Source: JAHRVQ01 sp963976815 (lineage in GTDB: Bacteria > Pseudomonadota > Gammaproteobacteria > Pseudomonadales > Azotimanducaceae). Taken from it: 64,000 nt of DNA. The stretch lies in the NCBI GenBank assembly GCA_963976815.1, contig CAXBLU010000003.1, positions 372,001 through 436,000 on the forward strand, written 5' to 3'. Of the stretch, positions 18,124 through 26,323 are shown piece by piece. The notes under the pieces were generated by a model. The model made no database searches. It saw only the letters and a program-made list of their open reading frames with translations, and was not told where the DNA came from. Position 1 is the first letter of the stretch. The number at the start of each line of letters is the position of its first letter. The position numbers were made by a program, and so were the translations under genes.

Positions 18124-19080
18124 TTACTGAAAGATGGCGTCAGCCGACAAACCCTGGGATTCCATGGTTTCTCTCAATCTACGTAGCGCTTCAACTTGAA
18201 TCTGTCTTACCCGCTCCCGGGTCAAGCCAATTTCCTGCCCAACCTCTTCCAGTGTGCTCATTTCGTAGCCACGAAGCCCAAATCGACGCGAAATGACTTC
18301 GCGCTGTTTTTCAGACAACTCTGACAACCAATGGTCGATATTTGATCGAAGATCGGAGTCCTGCAGCTGCTCAGCAGGATCTGCTTGCTTGGCATCGGCA
18401 ACCGTATCTAACACTGTGCGGTCAGAATCAGGACCGAGAGGTGTGTCAACCGACGTGATCCGCTCGTTTAAGCCCATCATTCGCTTCACATCTGCAACCG
18501 GCTTATCTAGTAGCTCCGCAATTTCTTCATGGGTAGGTTCATGATCAAGCTTTTGCGAGAGTTCCCGGGCGGCCCGAAGATAAACGTTTAATTCTTTAAC
18601 CACATGGATCGGCAGACGAATCGTTCTGGTTTGATTCATGATGGCACGTTCGATGGTTTGACGAATCCACCAGGTTGCATAGGTGCTAAATCGAAAACCT
18701 CGCTCTGGATCAAACTTCTCAACCGCACGTATCAATCCGAGGTTACCCTCTTCGATCAAATCCAGTAGAGACAGACCCCGATTCAGGTATCGGCGAGAGA
18801 TTTTGACGACGAGGCGTAGGTTGCTCTCAATCATCCGTTTGCGACCTGCCTCTACGCCACGCAGAGCCTGTCTGGCAAAGTAGACTTCTTCTTCGGGGCT
18901 GAGCAGGGGGGAAAAGCCAATCTCGTTGAGATAAAGCTGTGTTGCGTCTAGATCCTTTGGTACCGGCGCGCTCTTCTTGGGCTTGGTTTCCGGTTCAAAT
19001 TCTGAGCTGACACCTGAGTCCATCTGGACGTAGGTATTCGACTCTTCTGCGACTGACAAATCTTCCGTATGAACTACCAT
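18124..19080 (-). CDS. rpoS: RNA polymerase sigma factor RpoS
   Basis: The product is 318 residues (E. coli RpoS has 330). Region 1.2 starts at DATQLYLNEIGFSPLLSPEE. Region 2 has the core-binding and -10 segment (LDLIEEGNLGLIRAVEKFDP, RFSTYATWWIRQ). Region 3 follows with RTIRLPIHVVKELN, and region 4.2 is the helix-turn-helix LEEVGQEIGLTRERVRQIQ. The absence of a long non-conserved region and the nlpD neighbour separate it from RpoD and RpoH. It directs general stress and stationary-phase transcription. It is 113 bp downstream of nlpD, the gene that in other gammaproteobacteria contains the main rpoS promoter. Confidence 0.97.
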   Translation of the reverse strand: MVVHTEDLSVAEESNTYVQMDSGVSSEFEPETKPKKSAPVPKDLDATQLYLNEIGFSPLLSPEEEVYFARQALRGVEAGRKRMIESNLRLVVKISRRYLNRGLSLLDLIEEGNLGLIRAVEKFDPERGFRFSTYATWWIRQTIERAIMNQTRTIRLPIHVVKELNVYLRAARELSQKLDHEPTHEEIAELLDKPVADVKRMMGLNERITSVDTPLGPDSDRTVLDTVADAKQADPAEQLQDSDLRSNIDHWLSELSEKQREVISRRFGLRGYEMSTLEEVGQEIGLTRERVRQIQVEALRRLRETMESQGLSADAIFQ

Positions 19081-19193
19081 GAGCTTGGTCCTGTATCCGA
19101 GTTTCCATTAAGCACGGCGCAGCAAACTTGCTCGCGAGCACTCATTTTCAAACCAACAACCCTTCCTGGGCTGCTACATGCCGGTTTTCTCAT

Positions 19194-19928
19194 TCATCTA
19201 TCGGGCAAATAGATCAATGGGTCTGCTGGCTTGCCGTTTCTACGGATCTCGAAATGCAACATCTCGCGATCCGTACCACTAGAACCTATTTCGGCAACAA
19301 CTTGTCCACCTTTAACTTTCTGTCCTTCTTTTACTCGGATGGCTCGATTATGTCCGTATGCGCTCAGAAACTGGTCTGAATGTTTCACGATCACTAACTT
19401 GCCATATCCTCGTAAGCCGCCGCCTGCGTAGACCACTACGCCGTCTGCTGCAGCCCTTACAGATTCACCTAATGCGCCACCAATATCAACGCCCTTATTG
19501 ACGTCCCCCGATAACGAGAATGGCTTAATTACATTTCCAGGGGCAGGCCAGCGCCAATCTATTTTGGAGTCTTGACTTTTGACCGCCGGAACATTTTTGG
19601 ATGACTTTGCGATTTGGGTCGGCGGGGCCTTCTTCACCGCTTTGGGTGGTAACGACTGTTTTCCGACCAAGCGTAATTTTTGATTTGCGAAGATGATAAA
19701 AGGCTTAGCAATGCCGTTAGCATCTGCTATTTCTTTGTAATCTAGCCCATAACGGAATGCGATCGAGTAGAGAGTTTCCCCAGGACGGACCGTATGGGAC
19801 TTAACATTATTACCCCGATCTTCCCCGGGCGCGTAAACAGGAGCATAGCCCCCACTGAAGCCGCAGCCAGAAAGCAATAGCGTAAGTGCCAAACAAGTGA
19901 CAATTTTTTGGCAGGCAAGCCCGTTCAC
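19194..19928 (-). CDS. nlpD: Lipoprotein NlpD, LysM and degenerate LytM domains
   Basis: The product is 244 residues from a GTG start. The signal peptide ends in the lipobox LLSGC, so it is anchored as a lipoprotein. A LysM repeat at about 43-88 (HTVRPGETLYSIAFRYGLDY) binds peptidoglycan. The C-terminal LytM/M23 domain lacks the full zinc set: the first motif reads NKGVDIGG instead of HxGxD, and HxH is LHF. This is the hallmark of NlpD/EnvC activators. It should activate an AmiC-type amidase at division rather than cut the wall itself. It is placed directly upstream of rpoS, as is standard. Confidence 0.95.
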   Translation of the reverse strand: MNGLACQKIVTCLALTLLLSGCGFSGGYAPVYAPGEDRGNNVKSHTVRPGETLYSIAFRYGLDYKEIADANGIAKPFIIFANQKLRLVGKQSLPPKAVKKAPPTQIAKSSKNVPAVKSQDSKIDWRWPAPGNVIKPFSLSGDVNKGVDIGGALGESVRAAADGVVVYAGGGLRGYGKLVIVKHSDQFLSAYGHNRAIRVKEGQKVKGGQVVAEIGSSGTDREMLHFEIRRNGKPADPLIYLPDR

Positions 19929-20038
19929 AACGACAACGTACCCCGCTGATTTCTAAAACTGACCCTAAGCATTATTATCTTTTGGCATGGTTACAGGTTT
20001 CTTATTGCGAAAAAGGTCTAAATTTTTTCCTAACTAGT

Positions 20039-20974
20039 CTACCGCTTTGAGGTCGGAACCCGCGACAGCAGATGCAATCCCAAAACTGCAACCGCGCCCA
20101 GGGCAAATCCTGCCATCGCAAAGCCAATTTCCGGGTCCGCTCCAGTCAAATCAATGTAAACCCAGGGTGACACTGGATCCTCAACCAAGGGGGTCTGGCT
20201 GCCATCAGCTTTGAGCTGATAACTCGTAATATGGCGCCAGGGCCAGATCTTACCCAGCGAACCAATCATTACCCCCGTCAGCAACGCCAGGGTTTCATTT
20301 CGGTAATTGGCGAGTAATTTGGACAGTAATTGAGAAAATGCCACGATACCTATGCCGCAGCCAGCTGCAAAGCTCGCGAGGAGCAGTAGGTTTAATTCGG
20401 CTATGGCTTCTATGACAAATCGGTACAAACCCAGAATCAGCAGGATGAAGCTACCTGAAATGCCTGGCAGAACCCATGCAGAAATCGCCACAACACCGCC
20501 ACAGAATAAATTTAGTGGGGTGGGAGCAAGGTTAAGGGGTACCGCGCTGGTGACAATATATCCCAGGGCAACCCCAACCCCAATCGCCAGACCAATATCC
20601 ATACCGAATCGGGTAATCTGACGCAAAACTAGAACCACTGAAAACAGCACCAGACCAAAGAAGAAGCTCCAGATCGAAATGGGCTCATTTTCAAGCAGGT
20701 ATCTCAAGCCGCTGGCCAGCAGTAGGACGGAGATCGCCATCCCCGCTAGCAGTGTCAGTAGAAAATTTGCATCAACCTTATGCCAGGTAGCCTTTAGACC
20801 TTCGTTTTTTAGATTCAGCAGTAGCATCGGCGTGAATTGCTTAATGGCATTCAATAAACGCTCATAGATGCCAGTGATAAAGGCAATACTGCCCCCCGAC
20901 ACACCGGGCACAATCTCTGCGGCACCCATCACCATACCTATGCCGAACAGGCGCATCGGCCCTTTGAATTCCAT
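20039..20974 (-). CDS. DUF368 polytopic membrane protein, probable undecaprenyl-phosphate translocase
   Basis: The product is 311 residues with about eight hydrophobic segments. The family motif opens the protein: GMVMGAAEIVPGVSGGSIAF, and a second internal copy reads AISAWVLPGISGSF, reflecting the inverted duplicated halves of DUF368. Members (PopT of Vibrio cholerae) return undecaprenyl phosphate across the inner membrane for reuse in cell-wall and O-antigen synthesis. The function here is by family. It lies between pcm and nlpD on the same strand, an unusual but envelope-consistent position. Confidence 0.88.
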   Translation of the reverse strand: MEFKGPMRLFGIGMVMGAAEIVPGVSGGSIAFITGIYERLLNAIKQFTPMLLLNLKNEGLKATWHKVDANFLLTLLAGMAISVLLLASGLRYLLENEPISIWSFFFGLVLFSVVLVLRQITRFGMDIGLAIGVGVALGYIVTSAVPLNLAPTPLNLFCGGVVAISAWVLPGISGSFILLILGLYRFVIEAIAELNLLLLASFAAGCGIGIVAFSQLLSKLLANYRNETLALLTGVMIGSLGKIWPWRHITSYQLKADGSQTPLVEDPVSPWVYIDLTGADPEIGFAMAGFALGAVAVLGLHLLSRVPTSKR

Positions 20975-21012
20975 ACAATAACCTTTGTCTTACTACCGGA
21001 GAGTAATCTGTT

Positions 21013-21642
21013 TTAGTTTCGTCCGCCTAGTAGCGGAACAAATTTGACGTCTTCAAGCACTTCTTCTTCGAAACCGGTCTCGGTCCGAATAATCAGTTTG
21101 AGTTGTTGGGCTGAATCACCCACAGGAATCAGCATTCTCCCGCCGATGGCTAATTGATCAAGTAGGTCCTGGGGCACATGTCGGGGCGAAGCTGTAACAA
21201 TGATGCCATCAAAGGGGCCCTGCTCTGGCCAACCAATATTGCCATCGTCGTACTTAAACTGGACATTTCTTGCACCGAGTCGGCGTAGGGTTTGTTTCGC
21301 TCGCTCGTGGAGACCATGTATTCGCTCCACGGACCAGACCTTTTCGACCAACTCGCACAGCACGGCAGTTTGATAGCCAGATCCGGAACCAATCTCTAAT
21401 ACCTTCACCAGGGGACCGGCGGCTAATAGACTCTCGGTCATTCTCGCCACAATATAGGGCTGGGAGATAGTCTGGTTAAACCCAATAGGCAGCGAGGAAT
21501 CCTCATAAGCACGGTGGGAAAGCGCTTCGTCGATAAAAATATGGCGTGGGACCGTCAGCATTGCGTCTAACACCCGCTCGTCGACAATTCCCTGCTCCCG
21601 GAGGCGATTCACCAACCGGTTACGGGTCCGCTGGGAGGTCAT
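21013..21642 (-). CDS. pcm: Protein-L-isoaspartate O-methyltransferase
   Basis: The start ATG at 21642 gives MTSQRTRNRLVNRLREQGI, matching pseudomonad Pcm; an in-frame TTG at 21675 would add 11 residues. The product has 209 residues. Landmarks are TVPRHIFIDEALSHRAYEDS with LPIGFNQTISQPYIVARM, the substrate-binding front, then SAM motif VLEIGSGSGYQTAVL. It uses SAM to methylate isoaspartyl residues in damaged proteins so they can revert to Asp. It sits between truD and the DUF368 gene; surE, usually between truD and pcm, is absent. Confidence 0.96.
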   Translation of the reverse strand: MTSQRTRNRLVNRLREQGIVDERVLDAMLTVPRHIFIDEALSHRAYEDSSLPIGFNQTISQPYIVARMTESLLAAGPLVKVLEIGSGSGYQTAVLCELVEKVWSVERIHGLHERAKQTLRRLGARNVQFKYDDGNIGWPEQGPFDGIIVTASPRHVPQDLLDQLAIGGRMLIPVGDSAQQLKLIIRTETGFEEEVLEDVKFVPLLGGRN

Positions 21643-21687
21643 CCCAATTCCGTTTATATCAGTAGCCACAAGCAATACCCAATATCA

Positions 21688-22629
21688 TCAATGAAGTTCT
21701 ACAGCTTTCATCTGGTCATCCTCAATTTCCAAAATCTCCGCCAGCAAGGTAGTGGCGTAGGCACCAACAGGCAAATCGAAGCTGAGGGTTAATTGTCCTT
21801 CCGCCAATTGCCATTCCATCTGTTCCGGCACCACGCACTTTGCTCTGTTGTGGGCTTTGATGCCCATCTTTTCGATAAAAGCCGCGGCCGCCTGATATGG
21901 CTCCGTCACAGCTGGAATGTTGATGTCCCTGTGGGGAGCTAAGCCATATACCCAGAGTTCGCCGTTGTCCTTCCAGTCTGCCCGCTGAACATGCGTTGCC
22001 AGCAATTGATTAAACAGCCAACTTCTCAAGGCTGAGAGATAGATGTCTTTCTGTTTTCGATCCAGTTTACGCCGCGATTGCATTTCATCATCGGATATCA
22101 GCTCAAGGGCCTTATCCAGGTTTTGATTATTGATGCCAAACCTCTGAGGTCCAAAATAGTTGGGGAATCCGCTCCCGCAAAGCAGCAGCAACCGCTCCTC
22201 CAGTTGGGCGATATCTTTGACCGCAAGGTTCTTTACCTCAATCACAAACCGATTCCCGCGATGATCACCCCGACGCAGTTTACGATGATGCCAGACCTGC
22301 TTTTGAATAGTTACGCCTTCGATTTGAATGCTAGCCAGATCCACCTCCTTTACCCCGGGCAACCAGCAGCTAAACCACTGGCCCGTCACAGCATGTCGGT
22401 CTTTCTTGCCGCAGTAGCTGACGTCAAAGTGGCGCAACTTAAAATGTGCCGCTAGTTGATTCCCTACCCAGCCGGTATTTGCTCCGGTCTTTTCAATCCA
22501 GAGCAACAAATGCTCGCCATTACCCGAGGGCTCAAAATCATAGAGTTCGGTTACCCGGAAGTCCTCCGGACAACACTTTATCCTACCGCTGCCCACAGGT
22601 GCGCCGTAAGCTTTGACATAGTCCATCAT
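21688..22629 (-). CDS. truD: tRNA pseudouridine(13) synthase TruD
   Basis: The product has 313 residues; E. coli TruD has 349, so this is a short version. Catalytic Asp lies in YCGKKDRHAVTGQWFS near residue 77. Other family blocks are KCCPEDFRVTE at the start, FPNYFGPQRFG and the central insertion, which is shortened here. The enzyme makes pseudouridine at position 13 of tRNA-Glu. The first codons overlap the ispF stop by 4 bp, so translation is coupled. Confidence 0.96.
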   Translation of the reverse strand: MMDYVKAYGAPVGSGRIKCCPEDFRVTELYDFEPSGNGEHLLLWIEKTGANTGWVGNQLAAHFKLRHFDVSYCGKKDRHAVTGQWFSCWLPGVKEVDLASIQIEGVTIQKQVWHHRKLRRGDHRGNRFVIEVKNLAVKDIAQLEERLLLLCGSGFPNYFGPQRFGINNQNLDKALELISDDEMQSRRKLDRKQKDIYLSALRSWLFNQLLATHVQRADWKDNGELWVYGLAPHRDINIPAVTEPYQAAAAFIEKMGIKAHNRAKCVVPEQMEWQLAEGQLTLSFDLPVGAYATTLLAEILEIEDDQMKAVELH

Positions 22630-23123
22630 CCAGATACCGCCGACAGCAGCACAACCGCTTCCGCTGCAATACCTTCAGATCGACCAATAAATCCAAGCTT
22701 TTCCGTGGTCGTGGCCTTAACACTTATCTGATCAAGCAACGTGTCAGTATCCGCCGCAATAGCGGATCGCATGGGTTCTATAAAAGCAGCCACCCTAGGT
22801 GCCTGGGCGATTAACGTAATATCCGCATTACCTAGTCGATAGCCTTTGTTAGAGATCTGCACCATCACCTGACGCAGTAACACTCGGCTATCGACGTTCT
22901 CGAGGCTAGAATCGGTATCGGGAAAGTGATGCCCAATATCTCCGAGTGCAAGGGCACCGAGCATGGCATCACAAAGTGCATGGAGAACTACATCTCCATC
23001 TGAATGGGCAATAATTTCTCTGTGATAGGGGACATCAACACCACCTATGCGGATCGATGGGGTTTGCTCCTTAGAGAATTCATTTCCAAACCTATGAACA
23101 TCAAAACCTGTACCTATTCGCAC
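22626..23123 (-). CDS. ispF: 2-C-methyl-D-erythritol 2,4-cyclodiphosphate synthase
   Basis: The product has 165 residues from a GTG start overlapping the end of ispD by 10 bp. The N-terminus RIGTGFDVHRF supplies the metal-binding Asp and His, and IAHSDGDVVLHALCDAMLGAL is the family signature with the third ligand. LDQISVKATTTEKLGFIGR forms the CDP pocket. It converts CDP-ME-2-phosphate to the cyclic diphosphate in the MEP isoprenoid pathway. The typical ispD-ispF pair is followed by truD. Confidence 0.97.
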   Translation of the reverse strand: MRIGTGFDVHRFGNEFSKEQTPSIRIGGVDVPYHREIIAHSDGDVVLHALCDAMLGALALGDIGHHFPDTDSSLENVDSRVLLRQVMVQISNKGYRLGNADITLIAQAPRVAAFIEPMRSAIAADTDTLLDQISVKATTTEKLGFIGRSEGIAAEAVVLLSAVSG

Positions 23124-23815
23124 TTTGATGCTCCTAACAAATACTCTGCGAACGCCAGATCCTCCGGCGTGGTGATTTTAATGTTGTGCCGACTAGCCTC
23201 GATGAGCATTGGGCGCAGACCCATGGCTTCAATCGCTGAAGCCTCATCGGTGATCACAAGACCACTGTCAATTGCCGCCAACAATGCACGCTTGAGTAAG
23301 CCAGCTTGAAACAGTTGGGGGGTTTGAGCCTGCCAAAACTGACTTCGGTCCGGCGTATCAATCACAACATGATTGTCATCACTGCGTTTTAAAGTATCAA
23401 TCACGGGTGTAGCAAGTAGCCCGCCACATTGATTACCGCCAACCCGATCAATTAGTGTCATGACATCTTCAACAACAAAAAGTGGCCTGACCGCATCGTG
23501 AACTAACACAGGCGTTTCATCGGTAATATCCAGCTCTTGTACTCCAAACAGTCTAGACAGACCGGACAAAACAGAATCAGCCCGGCTTTCACCACCGATC
23601 GCAATAAGACATTTTGAGGCGCTAGGTAAAGATTGCCAACGCACATCATCTTCACCAACAACAAGACAAAGGTGCTTCGGTTGAAGCGCTAAGAGGCGCC
23701 GAAGTGTACGTTCGAGGATGGGCTCACCACCCAAGGGCAGGTACTGTTTGGGTGTTTCATTACCCATTCGGACGCCTTTGCCCGCGGCGGGTACAACAAT
23801 ACAAAAGGCATTCAT
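23114..23815 (-). CDS. ispD: 2-C-methyl-D-erythritol 4-phosphate cytidylyltransferase
   Basis: The product has 233 residues. The nucleotide-binding start is VVPAAGKGVRMGNETPKQYL (a G-x-G-x-R-M loop with conserved Lys). VLVHDAVRPLF and TPVIDTLKR are further IspD signatures. It couples MEP to CTP in the second committed step of isoprenoid synthesis. It is located 13 bp after ftsB and overlaps ispF, the standard gammaproteobacterial order. Confidence 0.97.
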   Translation of the reverse strand: MNAFCIVVPAAGKGVRMGNETPKQYLPLGGEPILERTLRRLLALQPKHLCLVVGEDDVRWQSLPSASKCLIAIGGESRADSVLSGLSRLFGVQELDITDETPVLVHDAVRPLFVVEDVMTLIDRVGGNQCGGLLATPVIDTLKRSDDNHVVIDTPDRSQFWQAQTPQLFQAGLLKRALLAAIDSGLVITDEASAIEAMGLRPMLIEASRHNIKITTPEDLAFAEYLLGASKCE

Positions 23816-23828
23816 CTACATAACAACG

Positions 23829-24137
23829 TTATGGCTGAGACTTGTCTTGATCGACAAGCATGTAGAAGGTTTCGTCGGGCTTAATCAAGCCCCACTCGGT
23901 CCGGGCTTTTTCTTCAACCGCATCCAGACCATTTCTCAGGTCATATATTTCGGCTTTAAGCACTTCGTTGCGGCGTTCTTTAGTTTCATTGCTCACTTCC
24001 AGTTTCACGACCTGTTTATCGAGGCCATCCACATGAGCAAAGCTAGATTCTCCAACCCACAGGCGGTATTGCAATCCTATAAGGAGTGCAATGAAGACTG
24101 CTGTCACCACCCGCCTGGTGGTCATAGGGGTTGTCAT
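23829..24137 (-). CDS. ftsB: Cell division protein FtsB
   Basis: The product has 102 residues, with a single membrane helix near residues 10-28 (VVTAVFIALLIGLQYRLWVG) and then a periplasmic coiled coil and the conserved block DAVEEKARTEWGLIKPDETFY. FtsB joins FtsL and FtsQ to activate septal wall synthesis by FtsWI. The ATG overlaps the eno stop by 4 bp (ATGA), so translational coupling to enolase is expected. Confidence 0.95.
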   Translation of the reverse strand: MTTPMTTRRVVTAVFIALLIGLQYRLWVGESSFAHVDGLDKQVVKLEVSNETKERRNEVLKAEIYDLRNGLDAVEEKARTEWGLIKPDETFYMLVDQDKSQP

Positions 24138-25417
24138 CTCTTAAATTCAGCCATCCCTTTGTATACCGCAGAAGAGGAATCCTCAATCCGCAGCAATCGA
24201 TTGTATTTTGCCACTCGGTCGGAGCGACATAGGGACCCAGTTTTGATTTGTCCAGCTGCTGTCGCAACCGCAAGATCAGCAATGGTGGTATCTTCGGTTT
24301 CACCTGAACGATGGGAAATCACGGCAGTATATCCCGCTGCTTTGGCCATCTGAATGGCTTCTAATGTTTCCGAAAGAGTGCCGATTTGATTGAATTTAAT
24401 CAGGATCGAATTTGCAACCTTGTCATCTATGCCTTTCTGCAATATTTTTGGATTGGTCACAAACAAATCATCACCTACTAGCTGCACCTCGTGACCAATC
24501 GCTTTAGTCAGTTGTGACCAGCCATCCCAGTCGCTCTCATCCATGCCATCTTCAATCGAGATAATCGGATACTTTCGTACCAGACCCGCGAGATAGTCAG
24601 TAAATCCCGCCGAATCAAAACTGCGACCCTCACTGGCTAAAACATACTTACCGTTCTCGTAAAATTCCGACGCAGCACAATCAAGGCCAAGATAAACATC
24701 TTTACCGGCGCTATAGCCGGCTTTTTCTATGGCTTCCATAATCGCTTCGAGGGCTGATTCATTGCTCGGTAAGTCCGGTGCAAAACCGCCTTCATCACCT
24801 ACCGCTGTACTCAAACCTTTTTTGCTCAAAACATCTTTTAACGTATGAAAAATTTCAGCACCACAACGCAGGGCTTCAGAAAAATTCGCAGCGCCGACGG
24901 GCAGCACCATAAATTCCTGAATATCAACGCTGTTATCTGCATGCTCACCACCATTTAGAATATTCATCATCGGCACAGGCATGCTGTAGCGACCCGGACT
25001 CCCATCTAATGCCGCCAGATATTCGTAGAGTTCCATTTTTTTGGTTTTGGCTGCAGCGCTAGCGGATGCCAGGGAAACCGCGAGAATGGCATTTGCCCCT
25101 AGGGATGCTTTATTTTCTGTCCCATCCATTTCAATCATGCGCTGATCCAGGGCCTTTTGATCTTCTACATTAAGGCCGAGCAGAGGCTCACGGATCCTTC
25201 GGTTTACATTCTCAACCGCCTGCAAAACGCCTTTACCCAAATATCGTTTTGGATCCTTGTCGCGCAGTTCTAACGCTTCTCGCGATCCGGTGGATGCGCC
25301 GGAGGGCACACAGGCAGAACCAACGGAACCATCTTCAAGCTCTACTTCTGCTTCGACGGTGGGATTGCCACGGGAATCAAGAATTTCCCTGGCTCGAATA
25401 TCAATTATCTCAGTCAC
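24134..25417 (-). CDS. eno: Enolase
   Basis: The product has 427 residues, full family length. It contains AREILDSRGNPTVEAEVEL at the N-terminus, the loop SGASTGSREALELRD, the metal ligands in LGLDCAA, ISIEDGMDESDWDGW and LVGDDLFVTN, and the active-site SHRSGETEDT. It interconverts 2-phosphoglycerate and phosphoenolpyruvate and in many proteobacteria also scaffolds the RNA degradosome. It lies between kdsA and ftsB in the usual order. Confidence 0.99.
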   Translation of the reverse strand: MTEIIDIRAREILDSRGNPTVEAEVELEDGSVGSACVPSGASTGSREALELRDKDPKRYLGKGVLQAVENVNRRIREPLLGLNVEDQKALDQRMIEMDGTENKASLGANAILAVSLASASAAAKTKKMELYEYLAALDGSPGRYSMPVPMMNILNGGEHADNSVDIQEFMVLPVGAANFSEALRCGAEIFHTLKDVLSKKGLSTAVGDEGGFAPDLPSNESALEAIMEAIEKAGYSAGKDVYLGLDCAASEFYENGKYVLASEGRSFDSAGFTDYLAGLVRKYPIISIEDGMDESDWDGWSQLTKAIGHEVQLVGDDLFVTNPKILQKGIDDKVANSILIKFNQIGTLSETLEAIQMAKAAGYTAVISHRSGETEDTTIADLAVATAAGQIKTGSLCRSDRVAKYNRLLRIEDSSSAVYKGMAEFKR

Positions 25418-25471
25418 TAACGCGCTCCAAATGTTTAATCAGCATGGCCCAATTCCCTAAGCATTGTGGCC

Positions 25472-26323
25472 TTATGTTTTGTTGTCTTGCAGGTAATTTG
25501 CTTCGGCCATGGTGGTCGATTTTACCAGTCCATCAATCTGCGTCAGCACGGTTAACAACTCTTTCATGCGACCCAGGGGCCAGGAGTTGGGTCCGTCACT
25601 TAACGCCTCAGCAGGATTTGGATGGGTTTCCATAAACACGCCGTGCACACCAACGGCAACTGCCGCTCTAGCCAAGACCGGAACCATTTCCCGCTGACCA
25701 CCGGAGCTTGCTCCCTCGCCACCAGGCAGCTGCACGCTGTGGGTTGCGTCAAACACAACAGGGCAGCCAATTTGCTTCATAACCGCCAGCGAACGCATAT
25801 CGGAGACTAGATTGTTGTAACCAAAACTGACCCCACGCTCACACACCATTATGTTCTCGTTACCCGTGGCCCTGGCCTTTTCGACAACATGGACCATGTC
25901 CCAGGGCGCAAGAAATTGGCCTTTCTTAATATTGACCGGTATTCCAGCCGCGGCAACCTTTTGTATGTAGTTCGTTTGACGACACAGGAAGGCCGGGGTT
26001 TGCATCACCGAAACCACCTCTGCTACTTCATCTATCGGCGTGTCCTCGTGTACATCCGTTAGGACCGGAAGCTTCAGTTCATCTTTCACCTTTTGCAGAA
26101 CTTTTAGGCCCATTTCAATACCTGGACCCCTGAAGCTGTTACCGGAGGATCGATTAGCCTTATCAAAGGAGGACTTGTAAATCAGAAATATACCCAGTGC
26201 TTCGCAAATTTCTTTGAGCTCACCCGCCGTGTCCATTGCCATCTGTTCAGACTCAACCACGCAGGTGCCGGCAATCAAAAAAAGCGGCGAGGTTTCCGTC
26301 ACTGAAAATCCACATAGATTCAT
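25472..26323 (-). CDS. kdsA: 3-deoxy-D-manno-octulosonate 8-phosphate synthase
   Basis: The product has 283 residues. Family marks are FLIAGTCVVESE, KSSFDKANRSS, VLTDVHEDTP, the Cys-containing ICERGVSFGYNNLV-type block (here MVCERGVSFGYNNLV), FDATHSVQLPGG and METHPNPAEALSDGPNSWPL. It condenses phosphoenolpyruvate with arabinose 5-phosphate to start KDO synthesis for lipopolysaccharide. Its start overlaps the pyrG stop by 4 bp. KDO synthesis implies that a lipid A core is made, which bears on the missing lpxA. Confidence 0.98.
   Translation of the reverse strand: MNLCGFSVTETSPLFLIAGTCVVESEQMAMDTAGELKEICEALGIFLIYKSSFDKANRSSGNSFRGPGIEMGLKVLQKVKDELKLPVLTDVHEDTPIDEVAEVVSVMQTPAFLCRQTNYIQKVAAAGIPVNIKKGQFLAPWDMVHVVEKARATGNENIMVCERGVSFGYNNLVSDMRSLAVMKQIGCPVVFDATHSVQLPGGEGASSGGQREMVPVLARAAVAVGVHGVFMETHPNPAEALSDGPNSWPLGRMKELLTVLTQIDGLVKSTTMAEANYLQDNKT

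Noticed and set aside
23718..24353. Plus-strand frame of 211 codons across ispD, ftsB and eno
   Set aside because: It is entirely antisense to three confident genes and its translation has no family motif.
25249..25635. Plus-strand frames opposite eno and kdsA
   Set aside because: Shadow frames in conserved genes with no ribosome binding site and no motif.
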